11,123 bases of DNA from Methylophilaceae bacterium (GTDB taxonomy: Bacteria; Pseudomonadota; Gammaproteobacteria; Burkholderiales; Methylophilaceae), in the NCBI GenBank assembly GCA_010031285.1, contig RHAY01000013.1, positions 1 to 11,123 on the forward strand, in the 5' to 3' direction. The notes beneath the pieces were generated by a model. It searched no databases. It worked only from the letters and a program-made list of their open reading frames with translations, and was not told the origin of the DNA. Made by a program: the position numbers and the translations under genes. This document shows positions 6,148-11,123 of this stretch, one piece after another. Within the stretch, counting starts at the first letter, position 1, and the number at the start of each line of letters is the position of its first letter.

Positions 6148-6618
6148 ATGAATATTAATTTTACGTTAATTGCCCAAGCTATTGCTTTTGCGATTCTCAT
6201 TTGGTTTACGGTGAAGTTTGTATGGCCACCACTTTTAGGCGCTATTGAAAAACGTCAAAAAGAAATTGCGGATGGTTTAGCAGCAGCGCAAGAAGGTAAA
6301 GCTTCTTTAGAAATCGCTGAGAAAAAATCTGCACAATCGCTAGGTGAAGCCAAACAAAAAGCAGCTGAAATTATTTCTCAGGCTGAAAAGAGAGCTTCAG
6401 AAATTTTAGAAGATGCAAAAAATCAAGCGAAAGAAGAAGGCGATCGCATTATTCTTGGTGCAAAAGCTGAGATCGATCAAGAAGTGAATCGCGCTAAAGA
6501 AACTTTACGTTCACAAGTGTCTTCACTTGCGATTGCAGGCGCTGAAAAAATCTTATTAAAAGAAATTGATAAGAAGGCGCACAGCGATATGTTAAATAAA
6601 CTAGCGAAAGAACTATAA
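6148..6618 (+). CDS. atpF: ATP synthase Fo subunit b
   Basis: Subunit b is the peripheral stalk: a homodimer anchored in the membrane that holds F1 alpha/beta still against rotation. The 156 residues equal the E. coli length. One N-terminal membrane helix (about 5-26) starts near QAIAFAIL and ends KFVWPPL, followed by EKRQKEIADGL with the conserved Arg36. The rest is a charged, alanine-rich coiled coil with no extra domain, ending in SLAIAGAEKIL and KLAKEL, which contacts subunit delta. There is a single b gene here, not a b/b' pair. AAGGAG at 6137-6142 lies 5 bases before the ATG, at the base of the preceding hairpin. atpH follows after 7 bases. Confidence 0.96.
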   Translation: MNINFTLIAQAIAFAILIWFTVKFVWPPLLGAIEKRQKEIADGLAAAQEGKASLEIAEKKSAQSLGEAKQKAAEIISQAEKRASEILEDAKNQAKEEGDRIILGAKAEIDQEVNRAKETLRSQVSSLAIAGAEKILLKEIDKKAHSDMLNKLAKEL

Positions 6619-6625
6619 GAATACC

Positions 6626-7162
6626 ATGGCAGAAATTTCCACCATTGCAAGACCTTATGCTGTAGCGGCGTTTAATCTTGCTAAAGAAAAAAAAGCACTC
6701 AAAGAATGGTCTGAGATGTTGGAATTTTTAGCACAAGTTTCTCAAGATGAGCGTATGCACACTTTTATTAATGATTCAAAAGTGTCAGATGAAGATCGAG
6801 AAAAAGTTCTCATTAAAATCGCAGCAAAAAAACTAAATGCGTTTGGTGAAAATCTGATTAAGCTTTTAATAGAAAATAAAAGACTTAACGTATTGCCTGA
6901 AATTAGTGAGGCGTTTGAGGCATTAAAAGCAACCGATGAAGGTACATTAGAAGCAGAAATTATTGTGGCTTCAAAACCCTCAGACAAAGAAGTCGATACA
7001 TTAGTAAAAAGTTTAGAGAAAAAATTTAATAAAAAAATTGATGCAAAAGTAACGATCGATGAAGCAATCATGGGTGGTACTAAAGTGATTGTGGGCGATA
7101 CCGTCATTGATGCTTCAGTTCGTGAGCAATTACAAAATTTAGCGTACGCATTGAAAGCGTAA
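6626..7162 (+). CDS. atpH: ATP synthase F1 subunit delta
   Basis: Subunit delta (the OSCP family) sits on top of F1 and joins the alpha/beta head to the b dimer. The 178 residues match the usual length (177 in E. coli). The N-terminal helical bundle begins ISTIARPYAVAAFNLA (4-19). The C-terminal family signature is at 150-169, with GGTKVIVGD and IDASVREQL. Between these, the AEIIVASKPSDKEV strand and KKFNKKIDAKVTID match the expected fold. The gene starts 7 bases after atpF and has no strong ribosome binding site of its own, so coupling to atpF translation is likely. A long reverse-strand reading frame across it has no recognisable product and is a shadow. Confidence 0.95.
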   Translation: MAEISTIARPYAVAAFNLAKEKKALKEWSEMLEFLAQVSQDERMHTFINDSKVSDEDREKVLIKIAAKKLNAFGENLIKLLIENKRLNVLPEISEAFEALKATDEGTLEAEIIVASKPSDKEVDTLVKSLEKKFNKKIDAKVTIDEAIMGGTKVIVGDTVIDASVREQLQNLAYALKA

Positions 7163-7186
7163 GCTAATCATTATCAGGAGATAGTA

Positions 7187-8728
7187 ATGCAGTTATCAAC
7201 ATCAGAAATTAGTGAACTCATCAAAAGTCGATTAGAGAATTTCTCGACAAATGCTGAAGCGAGAACACAAGGTACGGTCGTATCAGTGACTGACGGTATT
7301 GTGCGAATTCATGGATTGTCAAATGTGATGTCTGGTGAAATGATCGAGTTCCCAGGAAACACGTATGGACTTGCATTGAATCTTGAGAGAGATTCAGTAG
7401 GTGCTGTGGTGTTGGGTGACTATGAACACATTACTGAAGGTGATACATGTAAATGTACAGGACGAATTCTAGAAGTCCCTGTGGGACCTGAATTAATTGG
7501 TCGTGTGGTCAATGCACTTGGTCAACCAATTGATGGTAAGGGCCCAGTTAAAACAAAACTCACTGACAAAATTGAAAAAGTTGCGCCAGGTGTGATTGCA
7601 AGAAAATCTGTTTCTCAACCTGTTCAAACAGGTTTGAAATCTGTGGACTCTATGGTGCCAGTCGGACGAGGCCAACGTGAATTGATTATTGGTGACCGTC
7701 AAACAGGTAAAACAGCTGTTGCTGTGGACTCGATTATCAATCAAAAAGGTCAAAACATGACCTGTATCTATGTGGCGATTGGTCAAAAAGCATCCACGAT
7801 TGCAAACGTAGTAAGAAAACTTGAAGAACATGGGGCTATGGAATATACCATTGTGGTGGCTGCATCAGCTTCTGATTCTGCAGCGTTACAATTTTTAGCA
7901 CCCTATGCAGGTTGCACGATGGGTGAATATTTCCGTGACCGTGGCGAAGATGCACTTATTATTTACGACGACTTAACAAAACAAGCGATTGCTTACCGTC
8001 AAATTTCATTACTCTTACGTCGCCCACCAGGCCGTGAAGCTTATCCAGGTGACGTGTTCTATATTCACTCACGTTTACTTGAACGTGCAGCGCGCGTGAA
8101 TGAAGAGTATGTAGAAAAATTCACGAAAGGCAAAGTGAAAGGTAAAACAGGTTCACTCACCGCATTACCTATTATTGAAACAGCGGCAGGTGACGTATCA
8201 GCATTCGTACCGACAAATGTGATCTCAATCACAGACGGTCAGATCTTCCTTGAAACAGACTTATTTAACGCAGGTATTCGTCCAGCGATTAACGCAGGTA
8301 TTTCTGTATCTCGTGTAGGGGGTGCTGCGCAAACTAAAGTAATTAAAAAATTAGGTGGTGGTGTGCGTTTAGCGTTAGCTCAATATCGTGAGTTAGCAGC
8401 GTTCGCTCAATTTGCGTCTGATCTTGATGAAGCGACACGCAAACAACTTGATCGTGGTCGTATGTTTACTGAGCTAATGAAACAAGCTCAGTACTCACCT
8501 CTCAGTGTTTCACAAATGGCTGTCACTTTATTTGCTGCAAACAAAGGTTACTTTGATGATGTTCCAACAAACAAAGTGTTGGCATTTGAAAATGCATTAC
8601 ATGGTTTTATGCATTCTAAATACAAAAAGATTATGCAAGACATCGAAAAAACAGCTGACTTATCAGGTGACAATGAAAAAGCACTTGAAAAAGCGATCGA
8701 AGATTTTAAATCAAGCAACGCTTACTAA
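7187..8728 (+). CDS. atpA: ATP synthase F1 subunit alpha
   Basis: Alpha alternates with beta in the F1 head and carries the non-catalytic nucleotide sites. The 513 residues equal the E. coli length. The P-loop GDRQTGKT is at 169-176, with Lys175 in the standard place. The Walker B strand ALIIYDD is at 256-262. RRPPGREAYPGDVFY follows, and the alpha/beta signature PAINAGISVS (366-375) is followed by the arginine finger Arg376. A strong AGGAG (7176-7180) is 6 bases before the ATG. The C-terminal segment, with EKTADLSGDNEKAL and ending SSNAY, resembles betaproteobacterial alpha subunits and not the gammaproteobacterial type ending in SW or similar. All functional residues look intact. Confidence 0.98.
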   Translation: MQLSTSEISELIKSRLENFSTNAEARTQGTVVSVTDGIVRIHGLSNVMSGEMIEFPGNTYGLALNLERDSVGAVVLGDYEHITEGDTCKCTGRILEVPVGPELIGRVVNALGQPIDGKGPVKTKLTDKIEKVAPGVIARKSVSQPVQTGLKSVDSMVPVGRGQRELIIGDRQTGKTAVAVDSIINQKGQNMTCIYVAIGQKASTIANVVRKLEEHGAMEYTIVVAASASDSAALQFLAPYAGCTMGEYFRDRGEDALIIYDDLTKQAIAYRQISLLLRRPPGREAYPGDVFYIHSRLLERAARVNEEYVEKFTKGKVKGKTGSLTALPIIETAAGDVSAFVPTNVISITDGQIFLETDLFNAGIRPAINAGISVSRVGGAAQTKVIKKLGGGVRLALAQYRELAAFAQFASDLDEATRKQLDRGRMFTELMKQAQYSPLSVSQMAVTLFAANKGYFDDVPTNKVLAFENALHGFMHSKYKKIMQDIEKTADLSGDNEKALEKAIEDFKSSNAY

Positions 8729-8742
8729 TATAAAGAGTCATT

Positions 8743-9609
8743 ATGGCCGGCAGTAAAGAAATCAGAACCAAGATCAAGAGTGTAGAAAATACACGCAAGA
8801 TCACTAAAGCGATGGAAATGGTGGCAGCATCGAAGATGCGTAAAGCGCAAGAGCGTATGCGTCAAGCTCGTCCTTATGCTGAAAAAATTAGAAATGTGGC
8901 AGCACATTTATCCTACGCAAAATCAGAATATAAGCATCCATTTTTAACTAAAAGAGACCAAGTTAAAAATATTGGCTTAATTGTGGTGACTTCAGATAAA
9001 GGTTTATGTGGTGGTCTTAATACGAATGTATTAAGAATGTCAGTTAATCAAATGAAGCAATGGGAATCACAAGGCAAAAAAGTTCATGTCAGCGCATTAG
9101 GTAACAAAGGCTTAGGTTTTATGAACCGCATTAATGCAAGTGTGAAATCTCATATCACGGGTTTAGGCGATACACCCCACGTTGAAAAATTGATTGGTGC
9201 AATTAAAGTGATGCTCGATGCATACGTGAATGGCGAAGTTGACCAGCTTTTTATTTGCTATACCAAATTTATTAATACGATGAAGCAAGAGCCTGTCGTG
9301 GATCAATTATTACCACTTTCAGGTGAAAAAATTGGAAGCCCGGAAGGCCCATGGGATTACATTTATGAGCCTGATGCACAAATGGTCATTGATCAATTGT
9401 TAACGCGTTACATTGAATCACTGATTTATCACGGCGTCACAGAAAATATGGCATCAGAACAATCTGCACGTATGGTTGCAATGAAGTCTGCTTCAGATAA
9501 TGCGAAGAATGTAATTGGTGAATTGAAATTGATTTATAACAAAGCACGTCAAGCAGCAATTACAAAAGAAATTTCAGAAATTGTGGGTGGTGCAGCTGCG
9601 GTTGCATAA
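8743..9609 (+). CDS. atpG: ATP synthase F1 subunit gamma
   Basis: Gamma is the central rotor shaft turning inside the alpha/beta head and linking it to the c-ring. The 288 residues fit the family (287 in E. coli). The N-terminal helix EIRTKIKSVENTRKITKAMEMVAASKM and the C-terminal helix ending in ITKEISEIVGGAAA form the coiled-coil shaft. The Rossmann-like middle holds TSDKGLCGGLN (83-93). The block SGEKIGSPEG before WDYIYEPDAQ (193-212) is the betaproteobacterial-looking form. No chloroplast-type regulatory cysteine insert is present. The ATG is preceded by AAAGAG (8732-8737) and is 14 bases after the atpA stop. Confidence 0.97.
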   Translation: MAGSKEIRTKIKSVENTRKITKAMEMVAASKMRKAQERMRQARPYAEKIRNVAAHLSYAKSEYKHPFLTKRDQVKNIGLIVVTSDKGLCGGLNTNVLRMSVNQMKQWESQGKKVHVSALGNKGLGFMNRINASVKSHITGLGDTPHVEKLIGAIKVMLDAYVNGEVDQLFICYTKFINTMKQEPVVDQLLPLSGEKIGSPEGPWDYIYEPDAQMVIDQLLTRYIESLIYHGVTENMASEQSARMVAMKSASDNAKNVIGELKLIYNKARQAAITKEISEIVGGAAAVA

Positions 9610-9647
9610 CGTTGAATTAATTATTTAGAGTCTTCAAGGATAAAAAA

Positions 9648-11075
9648 ATGGCTAGTAAACAAATCGGAAAAGTAGTGCAATGTATCGGTGCGGTGGTTGA
9701 CGTCGAGTTTCCTCGCGATCAAATGCCAAAAGTATTTGATGCATTAATCATAGATGACAAAGACTCACAAGCTGAAGCAGGATTGACACTTGAAGTGCAA
9801 CAACAGCTTGGTGATGGCATTGTGAGAACGATTGCGATGGGTTCGTCTGACGGACTTGCGCGCGGCACTACCTTTAAATCTACCGGTGCTGCGATTAACG
9901 TCCCAGTGGGATCCGGCACACTAGGCCGAATCATGGACGTCCTTGGTCGTCCGATTGACGAATTAGGCCCTATTAAATCTAAAGAATTCCGTTCCATTCA
10001 CCAAAAAGCTCCAGACTTTAAAGACTTATCACCTTCTGTAGACTTACTTGAAACAGGCATTAAGGTGATTGACTTAGTTTGCCCATTCGCTAAAGGCGGT
10101 AAAGTGGGTCTCTTCGGAGGCGCTGGTGTGGGTAAGACTGTGAACATGTTGGAACTCATTAATAATATTGCGAAACAACACTCAGGTTTATCTGTATTCG
10201 CAGGCGTGGGTGAGCGCACACGTGAAGGTAACGACTTCTATCATGAGATGTCAGATGCAGGCGTGATTAAATTAGACGATATGGAAGAATCTAAAGTAGC
10301 GATGGTGTTCGGTCAAATGAATGAGCCACCAGGCAATCGTTTACGTGTTGCACTCTCAGGTTTAACGATGGCTGAAAAATTCCGTGACGAAGGTCGTGAC
10401 GTTCTTTTCTTCGTCGACAATATTTATCGATACACACTCGCAGGTACTGAAGTGTCTGCACTTTTAGGTCGTATGCCATCAGCGGTAGGTTATCAACCGA
10501 CACTTGCTGATGAAATGGGTCGTCTCCAAGAACGTATTACTTCAACAAAAACAGGTTCGATTACATCGATTCAAGCGGTTTATGTGCCAGCCGATGACTT
10601 GACTGACCCATCACCTGCAACAACATTCCAACATTTGGACTCAACCGTTGTGTTATCACGTGATATTGCCTCCCTTGGTATTTATCCAGCGGTGGATCCA
10701 CTCGATTCAACGTCACGTCAGCTTGATCCACAAATTGTGGGTGAAGAACATTATCAAGTGGCACGTTCAGTTCAATCGACATTACAACGCTATAAAGAAT
10801 TACGCGACATTATTGCGATTCTTGGTATGGACGAATTATCTCCAGAAGATAAATTAGCGGTAAGCCGTGCACGTAAAATTCAACGTTTCTTATCACAACC
10901 ATTCCATGTTGCTGAAGTATTCACAGGCGCGCCTGGTAAATATGTGACACTTAAAGATACGATCAAAGGCTTTAAAGCGATCGTCAGTGGTGAATATGAT
11001 CACTTACCAGAACAAGCCTTCTACATGGTAGGTAGCATCGAAGAAGCTGTAGCAAAAGCTAAAACATTATCTTAA
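9648..11075 (+). CDS. atpD: ATP synthase F1 subunit beta (catalytic)
   Basis: Beta carries the catalytic sites that make ATP from ADP and phosphate. The 475 residues exceed the 460 of E. coli; the extra length is mainly near 34-46 and near 205-217, in the stretch with VIKLDDMEESKVAMV. The P-loop GGAGVGKT is at 157-164 with Lys163. GERTREGNDFYHE (188-200) carries the catalytic Glu189 and Arg190 region. The Walker B strand VLLFVD-type sequence is VLFFVD (252-257), and the epsilon-contact segment is DELSPED (395-401), a known variant of DELSEED. The C-terminus with HLPEQAFYMVGSIEEA is typical. AAGGA at 9636-9640 is 7 bases before the ATG. The longer loop is shared, as I recall, with Betaproteobacteria. 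Confidence 0.98.
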   Translation: MASKQIGKVVQCIGAVVDVEFPRDQMPKVFDALIIDDKDSQAEAGLTLEVQQQLGDGIVRTIAMGSSDGLARGTTFKSTGAAINVPVGSGTLGRIMDVLGRPIDELGPIKSKEFRSIHQKAPDFKDLSPSVDLLETGIKVIDLVCPFAKGGKVGLFGGAGVGKTVNMLELINNIAKQHSGLSVFAGVGERTREGNDFYHEMSDAGVIKLDDMEESKVAMVFGQMNEPPGNRLRVALSGLTMAEKFRDEGRDVLFFVDNIYRYTLAGTEVSALLGRMPSAVGYQPTLADEMGRLQERITSTKTGSITSIQAVYVPADDLTDPSPATTFQHLDSTVVLSRDIASLGIYPAVDPLDSTSRQLDPQIVGEEHYQVARSVQSTLQRYKELRDIIAILGMDELSPEDKLAVSRARKIQRFLSQPFHVAEVFTGAPGKYVTLKDTIKGFKAIVSGEYDHLPEQAFYMVGSIEEAVAKAKTLS

Positions 11076-11094
11076 TTGATTAGGTAAAAACGAC

Positions 11095-11123
11095 ATGGTG
11101 GCGACAGTTCATATTGATGTAGT
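11095..11123 (+). CDS. atpC: ATP synthase F1 subunit epsilon, N-terminal start (partial)
   Basis: Only the first nine codons and two further bases are in the window, reading MVATVHIDV then a partial valine. This fits the first beta strand of epsilon, which in E. coli reads MAMTYHLDVV. Epsilon is the rotor-base subunit that inhibits ATP hydrolysis. Position 19 bases after atpD, as in nearly all proteobacterial atp operons, supports the call. AGG at 11082-11084 is a weak ribosome binding site. The gene runs off the right edge. Confidence 0.85.

Noticed and set aside
6742..7107. Long reverse-strand open frame opposite atpH, and a similar one opposite atpI (4535-4843).
   Set aside because: Both are antisense to recognisable conserved genes, have low-complexity Ser/Phe/Ile-rich products, and show no family motifs.
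9612..9637. TTGAA/TTCAA inverted repeat in the atpG-atpD gap.
   Set aside because: Only 5 pairs with a 16-base loop in AT-rich DNA, so it is expected by chance and weak as RNA.
10652..10667. ATCACGTGAT palindrome in atpD resembling a parS core.
   Set aside because: Only about 10 of 16 positions fit parS, and the bases fall within conserved AtpD coding sequence (LSRDI). Chance is the simplest explanation.
10830..10850. DELSPED instead of DELSEED in AtpD as a possible functional change.
   Set aside because: The same Pro variant occurs, as I recall, in many betaproteobacterial beta subunits, and the neighbouring residues are intact.
1..11123. A novel multi-gene system such as defence, mobile element or biosynthetic cluster.
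   Set aside because: All 14 genes are recognised housekeeping genes in their usual order, with no unexplained coding space.

Overview
This window is an ordered run of core bacterial genes, all on the plus strand. From left to right it holds the 3' end of mnmE, then mnmG, rsmG (gidB), parA, parB, and the F1Fo ATP synthase operon atpI-B-E-F-H-A-G-D, ending in the first codons of atpC. Every gene is intact apart from the two cut by the window edges. There is no RNA gene, insertion sequence, CRISPR array or prophage material. No stretch longer than about 130 bases lacks a gene.

Organism: the layout is the origin-proximal block of gamma- and betaproteobacteria. The DNA is AT-rich with mostly A/T-ending codons. 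The proteins read more like Betaproteobacteria than enteric or Legionella-type gammas. Examples are the MnmE tail FSRFCIGK, MnmG CWITHTN, RsmG KKTTFMQQ, the AtpA tail ending SSNAY, the AtpG block SGEKIGSPEG, AtpB KPLSHSLRLFGNMYAGE, and a longer AtpD loop near residues 205-217. A low-GC betaproteobacterium, for example a Methylophilales-like lineage, is my best guess. It rests on remembered family sequences, not on a search.

Region 1 (1-2891) is tRNA and rRNA modification. MnmE and MnmG form the enzyme that modifies the wobble uridine of certain tRNAs, and RsmG methylates 16S rRNA. The 128-base mnmE-mnmG gap holds two centromere-like parS palindromes, one a perfect TGTTTCACGTGAAACA. Region 2 (2894-4526) is the partition operon parA-parB, whose ParB should bind those parS sites about 3.4 kb upstream. 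mnmG, rsmG, parA and parB are packed with overlaps or a 2-base gap and probably share a transcript.

Region 3 (4527-4607) is the partition-to-ATP-synthase gap. It has a perfect 10-bp inverted repeat that overlaps the -35 box of a plausible atp promoter. Region 4 (4608-11123) encodes the membrane Fo sector (a, c, b, plus the accessory AtpI) and then the F1 sector (delta, alpha, gamma, beta, start of epsilon). atpE, whose product is needed in many copies, is flanked by a U-rich tandem repeat before its ribosome binding site and by a strong hairpin after its stop codon. The atpF ribosome binding site overlaps the foot of that hairpin.

I found no undescribed multi-gene system. The points worth a second look are short non-coding elements: the paired parS sites, the dyad at the atp promoter, and the RNA structures around atpE.
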